From contig NZ_CANLGX010000004.1 in the NCBI RefSeq assembly GCF_947490415.1, positions 486,512 through 550,511 on the forward strand: a stretch of 64,000 bases of DNA. Reading direction: 5' to 3'. The notes under the pieces were generated by a model. The model did no database searches and was not told the DNA's origin. It saw nothing but the letters and a program-made list of their open reading frames with translations. The stretch comes from an uncultured Eudoraea sp. Lineage in GTDB: Bacteria; Bacteroidota; Bacteroidia; Flavobacteriales; Flavobacteriaceae. Made by a program: the position numbers and the translations under genes. Every line of letters starts with the position of its first letter. Within the stretch, counting starts at the first letter, position 1. This document shows, one piece after another, positions 34,370 through 43,486 of the stretch.

Positions 34370-34464
34370 AGTTGATAGAATATGTTAAAATTTTTATCTA
34401 AAGTAACATTAAGTGATTGTTATCGTCAAGTATGTATCATCAATCAATCAATATCCAAAAGTTC

Positions 34465-36915
34465 ATGAATAAAGTAATTATTCTTTTTACTCTGTTCTTA
34501 AGCATCGTAGTCCCCGCAAAAGGAGCTATTCCAAATACGGATATAGTCTTGGGAAGTATTAGTGGCAGAGTAATTGACAATGTTCAGGAGCAGCCAGTGC
34601 CGTATGCGGCAATAGTGATCAAACGAGCTTCAGACAACACTACAATTACCGGAGGAATCACCAATGAAGATGGCTCTTTTCAAATAAAAAAAATACCTGA
34701 TGGATCATTCATTGTGGAAGTCCAATTTATAGGCTACAAAACACATATACAAGAGATTACTTTATCAAAAAATAAACGGAACGCGGAACTAGGGGTTATT
34801 TCTCTTGAAGAGGAAGCCGAAGAACTTTCTGGAGTTGAAGTTGTTGCGGAGCTAACCACTATTGAACAGCGCCTGGATCGGAAGGTTGTTAACGTGGGTA
34901 AGGACCTTACAACCGCCGGGGCCACTGCTTCCGAAATAATGAATAATATTCCCTCGGTTAATATAGATCAGCAAACAGGACAACTTTCCATGAGAGGAAA
35001 CTCAAATGTAAGAGTTATGATAGATGGAAAATTATCCAATGTGCCGGTTGCACAATTATTGAGACAGATACCTTCGACTTCCATAAAGTCTATTGAACTA
35101 ATAACCAATCCGTCGGCCAAATATAACCCTGATGGGATGAGCGGCATCATAAATATCATACTTCACAAAAATTCTAATAATGGTTTTAACGGTAATCTAA
35201 ACACAGGTCTAACGGTTGGTCAGGAAGCAAAGTTTAATAGTTCAATCGACCTTAACTACAGGAATGGCAAGGTTAATGTTTATGGAAATTACGGAAACAA
35301 TATTGGTAAATATGTAAATAATGGCTTTATATACAGGATAGATGAAAATTCGGAACAATTGTTCGATTGGTTAGATAATCGTAAATCAGATCTATTTAAA
35401 ATAGGCATCGATTTTTATCTCAATGATAAAAACACCATATCGTTTTTCACCAACCAGAACTATTTTGACGGCAAAACCAAAGGACAGACTCAAGTTACTT
35501 ATTTTGATGACCCGCTACTCAATATGAATCAAATCTTCTTTAATAAGAGTGATAATCACAGCCAGCAGTACAATTTTGACTATAAACTGGAATTTAAAAA
35601 AGAAGGGCATAATATTGAGCTGGAAGCGGATTATAACAAATTTGCGAATAAGGAGAATGCAGATTTTAAATCAACCGGCAACACTCTATTCCCCGATTAT
35701 CAGGATTTTGTAGATACTAAAAGAGATCAGACCATAGTTAATCTGGATTATGTAAATCCATTAGATTCCATATCCAAACTCGAGGTTGGGCTGGAAGCAA
35801 GAATTTTTGAAACCAATGTGGATTATTCCTCCACCGGACTTTCATTTACACCCGACGGAAATTTGGTTCCAACTCCGGATACGGATTTTGTTTATGGTAT
35901 GGATATCTATTCTGCCTATGCCAACTTTGGACAGAATTATGACAAATGGGGATATCAGGTTGGGCTTCGTGTTGAAGATGTTGAGGTTAAGGCCGACACA
36001 AACCAGGTAAGGGCCTTTACAGATAAGTATACAGAACTATATCCTTCCGGTTTTGTCAGGTATAGTCCAACAGAAAAAAATCAGTTTCAATTTAGTTTTA
36101 GCAGACGGGTGGACCGCCCGGGGCTAACACAGGTAAATCCTATTCGTGAGTGGTCTACTCCTTTATTATCTTCCTTTGGCAACCCGACACTTGTTCCGCA
36201 GTTCACAAATTCATACGAGATAAATTATACCAGACGCTTAAAGAATGGAAGTATCACCACAGGACTATTCTATAGAAGTATTAAGGATGAAATTAACAGG
36301 GCTGTTTATGTAGACAGATTGGACCTGAACAAACTAATATTAACCTTTGACAATTTCGACGATACTTCGGCATATGGAATTGAGGTCTCGGGTAACTACA
36401 AACTTACTAAATGGTGGAGTATTAATGCTAGTTTTGATCTGTATTCACAAACCCAGAGAGGTATTACTGAGAGTTTACAGGCCGATAATAATACAGCTAC
36501 CCAAGATGACATTATTACGCAGGAAATAGAAGTGGAAAATACAGCCTGGAATTTTAGAATGAACAATAGTTTTAAAGCAACAAAAAACCTTACTTTTCAA
36601 CTATTTGGATTCTACAGAGGACAAAACAGAACCATTCAATTTGATGTAAAACCCATGTATTTTGTGAATCTGGGTGCTCGTTATAATTTTGCTCAGGGTA
36701 AAGGTACTTTCAGTGTTAATTTTAACGACGTTTTCAACACCATGCGTTTCGCAGTTACTGGTGATCAGCCATTTGCCCAGGTTGGGGAGTTCAATTGGGA
36801 GAGTCAGACTGTTTTTGCCGGAATTTCGTATAGATTTGGAAGTGGAAAAAACAAAGCTGCAAAGCGAAAAAGAAGGGATAGTAATACTAAGCAAAGCAGC
36901 GGTGGTATTCTATAA
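34465..36915 (+). CDS. TonB-dependent receptor-like outer membrane protein
   Basis: An 816-residue outer membrane protein. Starting at ATG 34465 gives a typical signal peptide (MNKVIILFTLFLSIVVPAKG); two earlier in-frame starts would add a hydrophilic leader. Domains in order: carboxypeptidase-regulatory-like fold (GSISGRVIDNVQEQPVPYAAIVI, mature residues about 10-90), a plug (TTAGATASEIMNNIPSVNIDQQTGQLSMRGNSNVRVMIDGK) and a large beta barrel of the OMP_b-brl_3 type. No SusD partner follows, so it is not a polysaccharide utilisation locus; substrates for this subfamily (peptides, metals, vitamins) vary. A basic tail GSGKNKAAKRKRRDSNTK ends the protein, unusual for a barrel whose last strand normally ends in an aromatic residue. 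Confidence 0.9.
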   Translation: MNKVIILFTLFLSIVVPAKGAIPNTDIVLGSISGRVIDNVQEQPVPYAAIVIKRASDNTTITGGITNEDGSFQIKKIPDGSFIVEVQFIGYKTHIQEITLSKNKRNAELGVISLEEEAEELSGVEVVAELTTIEQRLDRKVVNVGKDLTTAGATASEIMNNIPSVNIDQQTGQLSMRGNSNVRVMIDGKLSNVPVAQLLRQIPSTSIKSIELITNPSAKYNPDGMSGIINIILHKNSNNGFNGNLNTGLTVGQEAKFNSSIDLNYRNGKVNVYGNYGNNIGKYVNNGFIYRIDENSEQLFDWLDNRKSDLFKIGIDFYLNDKNTISFFTNQNYFDGKTKGQTQVTYFDDPLLNMNQIFFNKSDNHSQQYNFDYKLEFKKEGHNIELEADYNKFANKENADFKSTGNTLFPDYQDFVDTKRDQTIVNLDYVNPLDSISKLEVGLEARIFETNVDYSSTGLSFTPDGNLVPTPDTDFVYGMDIYSAYANFGQNYDKWGYQVGLRVEDVEVKADTNQVRAFTDKYTELYPSGFVRYSPTEKNQFQFSFSRRVDRPGLTQVNPIREWSTPLLSSFGNPTLVPQFTNSYEINYTRRLKNGSITTGLFYRSIKDEINRAVYVDRLDLNKLILTFDNFDDTSAYGIEVSGNYKLTKWWSINASFDLYSQTQRGITESLQADNNTATQDDIITQEIEVENTAWNFRMNNSFKATKNLTFQLFGFYRGQNRTIQFDVKPMYFVNLGARYNFAQGKGTFSVNFNDVFNTMRFAVTGDQPFAQVGEFNWESQTVFAGISYRFGSGKNKAAKRKRRDSNTKQSSGGIL

Positions 36916-36979
36916 ATATTAATTGATAAAATATGCAGAGTATTGGTTGGTTATCTCTTGTAGTATTTATCAGTTACAT

Positions 36980-37008
36980 AACCCCCGGTTACTTAGCCGG
37001 GGGTTTTA
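36980..37008 (+). terminator. Terminator after the TonB-dependent receptor
   Basis: AACCCCCGG (36980-36988) pairs with CCGGGGGTT (36997-37005), followed by TTAAA. It separates the receptor from the convergent PNPOx-type gene. Confidence 0.8.
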
Positions 37009-37011
37009 AAT

Positions 37012-37563
37012 TTAAGATGATTCATCAAATATCCCGGTCGACAAACCATCCAGACTACTAACATTCTTTAGGCCCATGTATTCAATAAGCCCATCATTAC
37101 CTTTTTTTTCTGCCCAGATATTGAGCATGTTTCGTTCCGCTTTATAGTCCATAAGCGGCACACCCATCCCACAGGAGGTCTGTACAAGTTTTATTCTCAT
37201 TTCAATTAATTGCCTGCTACCGGCTATTTTAGGAAATTGTCCAATATGCTCTCTCCAGAAGGAATCGCGCTCATGAAATGCCCGTGCTTCACCATATAGG
37301 CGTAAAATCATTGGCTTCCCTTCAAATGCACAAAACATGATAGTCATTCTTTTATCGTATTGCAAATGGGTTGCAGTTTCATTCCCGCTACCGGTAAGGT
37401 TTAACCAAAGGATTTTGGTGTTATCAATAATTCTGAAAGAATCCATACCTTTTGGAGATAGATTAATTGAACCATCTTTCATGGCAGTGGCTACAAAAAA
37501 TATTTTTTGTTTAGATATAAAATCTACGTGAGCAGAATCCAGATTTTCATAACGTTTCCCCAT
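37012..37563 (-). CDS. Pyridoxamine 5'-phosphate oxidase-fold protein
   Basis: A 183-residue flavin-binding split-barrel protein: FFVATAMKDGSINLSPKGMDSFRIIDNTKILWLNLTGSGNETATHL is the FMN-binding PNPOx pattern. The group includes many general flavin reductases and haem-degrading relatives, so true pyridoxine oxidase activity is not implied. It follows the FabH-like gene by 19 bases on the same strand. Confidence 0.88.
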   Translation of the reverse strand: MGKRYENLDSAHVDFISKQKIFFVATAMKDGSINLSPKGMDSFRIIDNTKILWLNLTGSGNETATHLQYDKRMTIMFCAFEGKPMILRLYGEARAFHERDSFWREHIGQFPKIAGSRQLIEMRIKLVQTSCGMGVPLMDYKAERNMLNIWAEKKGNDGLIEYMGLKNVSSLDGLSTGIFDESS

Positions 37564-37582
37564 CCAAATTAGATTTAAATAT

Positions 37583-38590
37583 TTACCATCGGATTATGGC
37601 ACTACCCCAGGTAAATCCACTTCCAAATGCAGCCAATACTACAAGATCTCCTTCTTTTATTTTACCCTGTTCCCACGCTTCGGTGAGTGCTATAGGTATA
37701 GAAGCAGCTGTGGTATTTCCGTATTTCATAATATTATTATAAATCTGGTCATCTCTTAACCTGAACTTACTCTGTATAAACTGAGAAATTCGCAAATTTG
37801 CCTGGTGGGGAATCAGCATGTCAATATCCGTTACTTCCAGATTATTTGTCTTTAACCCTTCCATGATTACCTCACTAAAACGAACCACGGCATTCTTAAA
37901 TACAAACTGCCCGTTCATATATGGAAAGTAAGATACGTCATTAGGATCATTGTCTTTTAATATATCCAGGACCCATCGTTTTCCCATCCCCGGAGCAATT
38001 AAGGAAAGTTCTTCCGCGTGCGCACCTTCTGAATGCAAATGAGTAGACAAAATTCCTTTAGAATTATCCTCCTCTCTTGTCAAAACAACAGCACCGGCAC
38101 CGTCTCCGAAAATTACCGACACTCCCCTGCCGCGGGTAGTCATATCAAGTCCGCCAGAATGTAATTCAGAACCTATTACCAGTACGTTCTTATACATGCC
38201 ACTTTTGATATACTGATCTGCCAGGGAAATCCCATAAACAAAGCCGGAACATTGATTTCTTATATCTATGGCCCCAACAGTTTTTATATCCAGATCTCGT
38301 TGCACCTGTACTCCAGGTCCGGGAAAGTAGTAATCCGGGCTCAAGGTTGCAAATACTATAAAATCTATCTCATCCTTATCTATCCCCGCTCTTTCAATAG
38401 CTATTTTTGCGGCCTTAACGCCCATAGTGGAGGTAGTATCCTCCCCTTTTATAACATGTCGCCGTTCCTTTATACCCGTTCGCTCCTGGATCCATTCGTC
38501 ATTCGTATCCATGAGTTTTGACAGATCGTCATTGGTTACTACATTATCGGGCACAAAATAACCCAGTCCAATAATTTTTGAATTGTACAT
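37583..38590 (-). CDS. 3-oxoacyl-ACP synthase III-like (FabH family)
   Basis: A 335-residue thiolase-fold condensing enzyme. The FabH catalytic triad is present: Cys114 in RNQCSGFVYG, His in PHQANLRISQF and Asn in YGNTTAASIP. It condenses an acyl-CoA starter with malonyl-ACP or acts on a related pair. The start DEWIQERTGIKERR is typical. Because the neighbours are PNPOx, an ABC1 kinase and a TetR regulator rather than fatty acid synthesis genes, this may be a second, specialised KAS III, not the main FabH. Confidence 0.9.
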   Translation of the reverse strand: MYNSKIIGLGYFVPDNVVTNDDLSKLMDTNDEWIQERTGIKERRHVIKGEDTTSTMGVKAAKIAIERAGIDKDEIDFIVFATLSPDYYFPGPGVQVQRDLDIKTVGAIDIRNQCSGFVYGISLADQYIKSGMYKNVLVIGSELHSGGLDMTTRGRGVSVIFGDGAGAVVLTREEDNSKGILSTHLHSEGAHAEELSLIAPGMGKRWVLDILKDNDPNDVSYFPYMNGQFVFKNAVVRFSEVIMEGLKTNNLEVTDIDMLIPHQANLRISQFIQSKFRLRDDQIYNNIMKYGNTTAASIPIALTEAWEQGKIKEGDLVVLAAFGSGFTWGSAIIRW

Positions 38591-38720
38591 TACCTAGTTT
38601 GCTTGTTAGTTAGTCTGAAAATAATTACCTGTAAATTGGGAAATAGTGGTTACAAGAAAAATCATTTTCTCAATCTAAGGTAACTAAAAAATAATTGATG
38701 TTTTTAGATAGCTGCCGGAA

Positions 38721-40031
38721 CTAGTTTAAATACTTTCGAAATGAATTTACCTCCACATTCGCCTTAAGATCGTGTAAGAGATTGAACAAGCCGAAAAAGG
38801 TTCTGTTAATATATAAAAAATGCTTAGAGCCCCTGTTTCCGTTCATTTTTCGTATGTGTTCGTCTTTAGAATAACGCTCTCCCAGCGCAGCAATTTTGGA
38901 CCAAAAAACCTCATCCCCAAAATCAAAGTACTCGTCATGGAATGGCGTTGTAAATAGGCCGAGCATTTCTTTAAATAAGGCTTTAAAAAAAATAATTTCT
39001 TTTTCAGAATCTGAGGGTGTAAGAATTTCCAACTCATATAATTTATCCATGAAAAAGGCATCGTTTTCTATATTCTCCTTTTTAGCAAGTTCAAAGTACG
39101 GGACATAAAATTCATCCGGCACGTGCTTTATGCATCCAAAATCTATGGCAACCAATGTTTCCTGTTTACTAACCAGGAAATTTCCAGGATGAGGATCTGC
39201 ATGAACTTTTCGAAGTCCATGTAACTGGAACATATAGAAATCCCAAAGTGCTTGCCCCAATTTGTTTCCCAATTTTGAATTAAAACCTTGTTTTGAGAAT
39301 TCACTTAAATGTTGCCCATGCATCCAATCCATTGTAAGTATGCGCTCACTGGAAAGATCTTTATAGTATTTGGGAAATTCTAAATTTGGAATAATATGGC
39401 AGGCTTTGGTTATTTCTTCGCTGTGAATAAATTCAAGGCTATAATCAGTTTCTTCAAGAAGTTTAAGCTCAACTTCTTTAAAGTATTTATCTGAGTCCTT
39501 TCCCTGAAGATTAAACATTCTTATTGCTATAGGTTTAACAATTGCCAAATCACTACTTATACTTTCAGCAACTCCGGGGTATTGTATTTTAACAGCCAAT
39601 TCCTTTCCATCTTTTGTTGCTTTGTGCACCTGACCTATACTTGCGGCATTAATGGAGTTCCGCTCAAAGGAATCAAAAACCTCCTCGGGGAATTTATTTA
39701 AATACCTTTTAAAAGTTTTACGCACCAGAGGCGCGGAAAGAGGGGGTACCGAAAATTGAGCTAAAGAGAACTTTTCCACATAAGCCGATGGGAGTAAATT
39801 TTTCTCCATACTAAGCATTTGTGCTACTTTAAGCGCGCTACCTTTCAGTGATTTAAGGCCATTGTAGATATCAGACGCATTCTCTTCATTCAACTCTTCT
39901 TTATCATGTTCAGGGTTTACCAGTTTTTTACCATAATACTTCATAAAATTACCCCCTACTTTAACTCCTGTCTTAACGAGTTTCCCTGCTCTTTCAATTT
40001 TCCCGGTGGGGATTTTATCAAGTGTTTTCAT
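38721..40031 (-). CDS. ABC1/AarF (UbiB/COQ8-like) atypical kinase
   Basis: A 436-residue protein of the ABC1 family. The alanine-rich nucleotide loop is replaced by the family KxGQ-type region (LKGSALKVAQMLSMEKNLLP), then SIGQVHKATKDGKELAVKIQYPGV, and the catalytic HADPHPGNFLVSKQETLVAIDFGC. In other bacteria UbiB supports quinone synthesis; here menaquinone is expected, so lipid or isoprenoid regulation is more likely. It lies 21 bases after a TetR-like regulator gene, the probable controller. Confidence 0.9.
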   Translation of the reverse strand: MKTLDKIPTGKIERAGKLVKTGVKVGGNFMKYYGKKLVNPEHDKEELNEENASDIYNGLKSLKGSALKVAQMLSMEKNLLPSAYVEKFSLAQFSVPPLSAPLVRKTFKRYLNKFPEEVFDSFERNSINAASIGQVHKATKDGKELAVKIQYPGVAESISSDLAIVKPIAIRMFNLQGKDSDKYFKEVELKLLEETDYSLEFIHSEEITKACHIIPNLEFPKYYKDLSSERILTMDWMHGQHLSEFSKQGFNSKLGNKLGQALWDFYMFQLHGLRKVHADPHPGNFLVSKQETLVAIDFGCIKHVPDEFYVPYFELAKKENIENDAFFMDKLYELEILTPSDSEKEIIFFKALFKEMLGLFTTPFHDEYFDFGDEVFWSKIAALGERYSKDEHIRKMNGNRGSKHFLYINRTFFGLFNLLHDLKANVEVNSFRKYLN

Positions 40032-40052
40032 ATTATATTACGGTTAAGAGGA

Positions 40053-40712
40053 TTATGAAAAATTTTCTTTATAGAGAAATTTTCCAAAATCTAATATGCT
40101 GTCCAAAGGTGTATTGTCAAATACATCAAAAACTGTTTTTACAGATTTTTCAATTGCTATATCTGTTTTTTCAAAATCCGCTGAGGTATCATCCATCCAA
40201 AACTTGAGAAGAAATAAAAACTGTACCCAAGCACCTTCTGAAAACACACCAGGGCGGTGTTTTGTGATTTTAGAAATTTTAGCACTATTGTCTTCCTCGA
40301 TCAATTCTTTTGCAAAATTTCTGATTCCGGTTCGAAGTCCTTTAAGCTGTTCCAGATTTTTTAGTGGGTTTTTGTCCTCATTCAAAGCAAAAAGTACATA
40401 GCTCCGATTAAGTTTAAGCATTTCAAAAAACGTAAAAAAGAAAGAGAGCATCTTATCTTTGCTTGAAAATTCCTGATACTCCTTATTTTTGGATAATAAA
40501 TTCACGGTATTCTCAAAGAATAAATCCCATATAGCTTTTTGAATGCCCGTTACAGATCCAAAATATTTATAAAATTCTTCTTCTTTTATTTTGTTTTCCT
40601 TACAAAATTTGAAAACAGATTTAGGAACAGTTTCATGTTCCAGCACAAAATTCATGTAAAAAGAAATAATATTTTCTTTAGAGGGCTTTTTTGCAGTGGT
40701 TTTAGCAGTCAT
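40053..40712 (-). CDS. TetR-family regulator-like protein
   Basis: A 219-residue protein with a TetR-like helix-turn-helix: SKENIISFYMNFVLEHETVPKSVFKFCKENKIKEEEFYKYFGSVTGIQKAIWDLF is the N-terminal DNA-binding region, with the TetR YKYFGS-like turn. The C-terminal helical ligand domain is of a Bacteroidota-specific type. It is the first gene of a unit followed by the ABC1 kinase and possibly the FabH-like gene, and probably regulates it. The ligand is unknown. Confidence 0.78.
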   Translation of the reverse strand: MTAKTTAKKPSKENIISFYMNFVLEHETVPKSVFKFCKENKIKEEEFYKYFGSVTGIQKAIWDLFFENTVNLLSKNKEYQEFSSKDKMLSFFFTFFEMLKLNRSYVLFALNEDKNPLKNLEQLKGLRTGIRNFAKELIEEDNSAKISKITKHRPGVFSEGAWVQFLFLLKFWMDDTSADFEKTDIAIEKSVKTVFDVFDNTPLDSILDFGKFLYKENFS

Positions 40713-40790
40713 AACCTTTACTATTTATGTTTAATTTTTTTAAATATTATATGAACGTTTTTAATGACTATTTTCAGATAATCCCTGAAT

Positions 40791-40824
40791 AAAAAAAGTG
40801 TGCTTTTCGGAAAAAGCACACTTT
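40791..40824 (-). terminator. Strong intrinsic terminator with no annotated gene upstream on this strand
   Basis: AAAGTGTGCTTTT pairs with AAAAAGCACACTTT, and on the minus strand a T7 tract follows immediately. There is no minus-strand gene between it and 43.4 kb, so it should end a short unannotated transcript. Confidence 0.85.
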
Positions 40825-40902
40825 CAAACAACCTAACCAATTAATAAACAATCTGATTACAAAATCAAAAATCTTTTTCATAGCAATTGATGTTTCGCAA
40901 TC
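40791..40902 (-). ncRNA. Candidate small RNA (promoter and terminator only)
   Basis: A TATTTTTG promoter element (40916-40909) on the minus strand would start a transcript near 40902 that stops at the terminator, giving about 110 bases. A 35-codon frame from ATG 40881 (MKKIFDFVIRLFINWLGC…) runs through the terminator and past it, which argues against translation as the main role. No known RNA family was recognised. Confidence 0.4.
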
Positions 40903-40908
40903 ACAAGT

Positions 40909-40916
40909 CAAAAATA
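40909..40916 (-). promoter_or_regulatory. Promoter element of the candidate small RNA
   Basis: TATTTTTG matches TAnnTTTG; no TTG at the -33 position. Confidence 0.38.
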
Positions 40917-40968
40917 CATAATGTTTAATTATTATCCATATAAATTAAACATAAAATTTGTTAAAGTT

Positions 40969-40976
40969 TAGCTTTG
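40969..40976 (+). promoter_or_regulatory. Possible promoter element of htpG
   Basis: TAGCTTTG matches TAnnTTTG; it would give a leader of about 90 bases. No clear -33 TTG and no recognisable heat-shock operator. Confidence 0.35.
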
Positions 40977-41074
40977 CAGATTCCAGAAGAAGTTAAAGTG
41001 TCAGTTTGTCACCTACATACAGTATGGTACTTTTTTTGACATGTGTAAGTTATAATTTAAAAAAACTAATAAAT

Positions 41075-42961
41075 ATGGCTACAGGTAAGATTAATGTTTC
41101 AGTTGAAAACATTTTCCCATTAATTAAAAAATTCCTCTATAGCGATCACGAGATATTTTTACGCGAATTAATTTCAAATGCCACGGATGCGACTCTCAAA
41201 TTAAAACACCTTAGCTCAATTGGCGAGGCAAAGATAGAGTACGGAAATCCGATGATTGAGGTTAAGATAGATAAGGAGGGTAAAAAACTTCATATCATTG
41301 ACCAAGGGATTGGTATGAGTGAAGAAGAAGTTAAAAAGTATATTAATGACATAGCGTTTTCCGGTGCAGAAGAATTCCTTGACAAATACAAGGATGCGGA
41401 CAAAGACTCAGGCATTATCGGACATTTTGGTTTGGGCTTTTATTCTTCCTTTATGGTTGCGGATAAGGTTGAGATTATCACCAAGAGTTATACCGATGCA
41501 CCAGCGGTACATTGGAGCTGTGATGGTTCTCCTAAATTCAATTTGAAAAAATCGAATAAAAAAGAGCACGGTACAGAAATAGTTTTGAGTATTGCTGATG
41601 ATTCTACTGAATTTTTAGAGGAGAACAGGATAACTGAATTATTGCACAAGTACAATAAATTTATGCCTATTCCAATTAAATTTGGAACAAAGACAGAGAC
41701 TCTTCCCAAACCTGAAGATGCGAAAGAAGATGATCCGGCTCCAACTAAAGAAGTTGACAACATAATAAATAATCCCAACCCTGCCTGGACTAAAAAGCCT
41801 GCAGATTTAAAAGATGAGGATTACAAGAATTTTTACAGGGAATTGTATCCAATGCAATTTGAAGAGCCCTTATTCCATATTCATTTAAATGTGGATTACC
41901 CTTTTAACCTGACAGGCATACTTTATTTCCCAAAGCTAACTAATGATTTAAGTATTCAGAAGGACAGAATTCAGCTATATCAGAATCAGGTTTTTGTAAC
42001 TGATAATGTTGAAGGAATAGTTCCTGAATTCCTTACAATGCTGAGAGGTGTAATTGATTCCCCGGATATTCCCCTGAATGTTTCCAGATCATACCTCCAG
42101 GCAGATGGTGCAGTTAAGAAGATTTCCTCATATATAACGAGAAAGGTTGCAGATAAGCTTACAGCTTTATTCAAAAATAATCGTGAGGATTTTGAGAAAA
42201 AATGGAATGATATTAAAATAGTCATCGAATACGGAATGTTGTCCGAAGAAAAATTCTTTGAAAAAGCAGATAAATTTGCTTTGTATCCCACGGTTGATGG
42301 CGCTTATTTCACTTTTGAAGAGTTGAAGGAAAAAATTAAAGCCCTACAAACAGATAAAGATGACAAATTGGTCGTACTCTATGCATCAGATAAGGAGTCA
42401 CAACATAGTTATATTGAAGCAGCCAAAGCTAAAGGTTTTGAAGTACTACTTCTTGACTCGCCTATTGTATCACATTTGATGCAAAAATTAGAGACTTCAA
42501 ATGAGAAATTGTCTTTTGCCAGGGTAGATGCCGATCATTTAGATAATCTAATCAAAAAGGAAGATACACAAATAAGTAAATTGTCTGATGAAGAGAAGGA
42601 ACGCCTTAAAACTAATATAGAAGAGGTAACTACAGATAAAGGTTATACTGTGCAATTGGAAGCCATGGACAGTGAGGCTTCTCCCTTTATTATTACAGAG
42701 CCGGAATTCATGAGACGTATGAAGGAAATGCAGCAAACCGGAGGCGGTGGAATGTTTGGCATGGGAAACATGCCTGAAATGTATAATTTAATAGTAAATA
42801 TAAATCATCCACTAGTTAGTGAAATTCTTGGGACAAAGACAGCTAAAAAAAGAGATCGATTAATAAATCAGTCTTTGGATCTTGCCCGATTATCAAAAGG
42901 CCTATTAAAGGGAGAAGAACTAACTAAGTTTATTAGCCGAAGTTACGAGATGATTAAATAG
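41075..42961 (+). CDS. htpG: Molecular chaperone HtpG (Hsp90)
   Basis: A 628-residue Hsp90. ATG 41075 gives the standard start MATGKINVSVENIFPLIKKFLYSD; the longer frame upstream is non-coding. The GHKL ATP site is intact: ELISNATDA (catalytic Glu and Asn), IIDQGIGMS, and GHFGLGFYSSFMVADKVE. The middle domain has the Arg-containing SRSYLQADGAVKKISSYITRK. It folds or stabilises clients in the cytoplasm. It is single-gene, ending at a large terminator. Confidence 0.97.
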   Translation: MATGKINVSVENIFPLIKKFLYSDHEIFLRELISNATDATLKLKHLSSIGEAKIEYGNPMIEVKIDKEGKKLHIIDQGIGMSEEEVKKYINDIAFSGAEEFLDKYKDADKDSGIIGHFGLGFYSSFMVADKVEIITKSYTDAPAVHWSCDGSPKFNLKKSNKKEHGTEIVLSIADDSTEFLEENRITELLHKYNKFMPIPIKFGTKTETLPKPEDAKEDDPAPTKEVDNIINNPNPAWTKKPADLKDEDYKNFYRELYPMQFEEPLFHIHLNVDYPFNLTGILYFPKLTNDLSIQKDRIQLYQNQVFVTDNVEGIVPEFLTMLRGVIDSPDIPLNVSRSYLQADGAVKKISSYITRKVADKLTALFKNNREDFEKKWNDIKIVIEYGMLSEEKFFEKADKFALYPTVDGAYFTFEELKEKIKALQTDKDDKLVVLYASDKESQHSYIEAAKAKGFEVLLLDSPIVSHLMQKLETSNEKLSFARVDADHLDNLIKKEDTQISKLSDEEKERLKTNIEEVTTDKGYTVQLEAMDSEASPFIITEPEFMRRMKEMQQTGGGGMFGMGNMPEMYNLIVNINHPLVSEILGTKTAKKRDRLINQSLDLARLSKGLLKGEELTKFISRSYEMIK

Positions 42962-43003
42962 GTGATTTTTAAAGATTAGCAAGAAATTCATGTTCATTGA
43001 ATG

Positions 43004-43068
43004 CTTCACGGGCGCACATAGATTATCAATAGGATAATTTCCGGTGGCCCGTGAAGTTTTTTATTTTT
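43004..43068 (+). terminator. Terminator after htpG
   Basis: CTTCACGGGC (43004-43013) pairs with GCCCGTGAAG (43047-43056) with a second inner stem, followed by T6ATTTTT. Stem strength and T tract make it a strong terminator. Confidence 0.9.
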
Positions 43069-43091
43069 AATTTTATGTTATTTCATAGCAA

Positions 43092-43451
43092 ATGAATTAT
43101 ACCTGGCATTTTCTGCTAATGTCCTTAATGTATATCCTTGCAGGTATTATGCATTTTATAAAACCCAAAGTCTACCTCCGCATAATGCCCAGGTATCTCC
43201 CAAATCACAGACTTTTGGTAGCTTTAAGTGGTATTTCGGAAATAGTATTGGGAATAAGCCTGTTGTCTCCTAAACTCAAAGATCCCGCCATATATGGGAT
43301 AATAGCTATGTTAGCTATTTTCCTTACTGTTCACTTTTATATGTTGTCGGAAAAAAAAGCGTCTACAGGAATCCCAAAATGGATCCTACTTCTAAGAATA
43401 CCGCTACAATTTGGACTTATGTATTGGGCGTATTCCTATTTGTACAGTTAA
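43092..43451 (+). CDS. DoxX-like membrane protein
   Basis: A 119-residue integral membrane protein with four helices (starting LLMSLMYILAGIMHFIKP, and LLVALSGISEIVLGISLL). The FI.P..Y..I.P.Y.P motif is the usual DoxX/MauE-like pattern. Function is unclear; relatives are linked to membrane redox processes. It has no operon partner: htpG terminates upstream and the anti-sigma-like gene is convergent. Confidence 0.85.
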   Translation: MNYTWHFLLMSLMYILAGIMHFIKPKVYLRIMPRYLPNHRLLVALSGISEIVLGISLLSPKLKDPAIYGIIAMLAIFLTVHFYMLSEKKASTGIPKWILLLRIPLQFGLMYWAYSYLYS

Positions 43452-43486
43452 AAGCTATTTTAGGCTTAAAATATTTTAATGAAGGC

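Larger units (their letters stand above)
34086..34464. other. Non-coding gap with an orphan terminator and a possible TonB-receptor promoter
   Basis: This stretch has no convincing coding frame. It holds a strong plus-strand hairpin terminator (34236-34268) with no plus-strand gene between it and the sodium symporter 700 bases upstream, and a TAACTTTG element (34362-34369) that could start the TonB receptor transcript. A short transcript ending at the hairpin is possible but no well-formed promoter was found for it. Confidence 0.5.
40713..41074. other. 362-base intergenic region between TetR-like gene and htpG
   Basis: No convincing protein gene. It contains a strong minus-strand terminator (40791-40824), a minus-strand TAnnTTTG element (40909-40916) that together outline a candidate small RNA, and a plus-strand TAGCTTTG element (40969-40976) facing htpG. 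Confidence 0.6.

Noticed and set aside
40774..40881. 35-residue minus-strand frame starting MKKIFDFVIRLF
   Set aside because: It runs through and past a strong intrinsic terminator hairpin; composition looks like AT-rich non-coding sequence. Kept only as a remark within the small RNA candidate.
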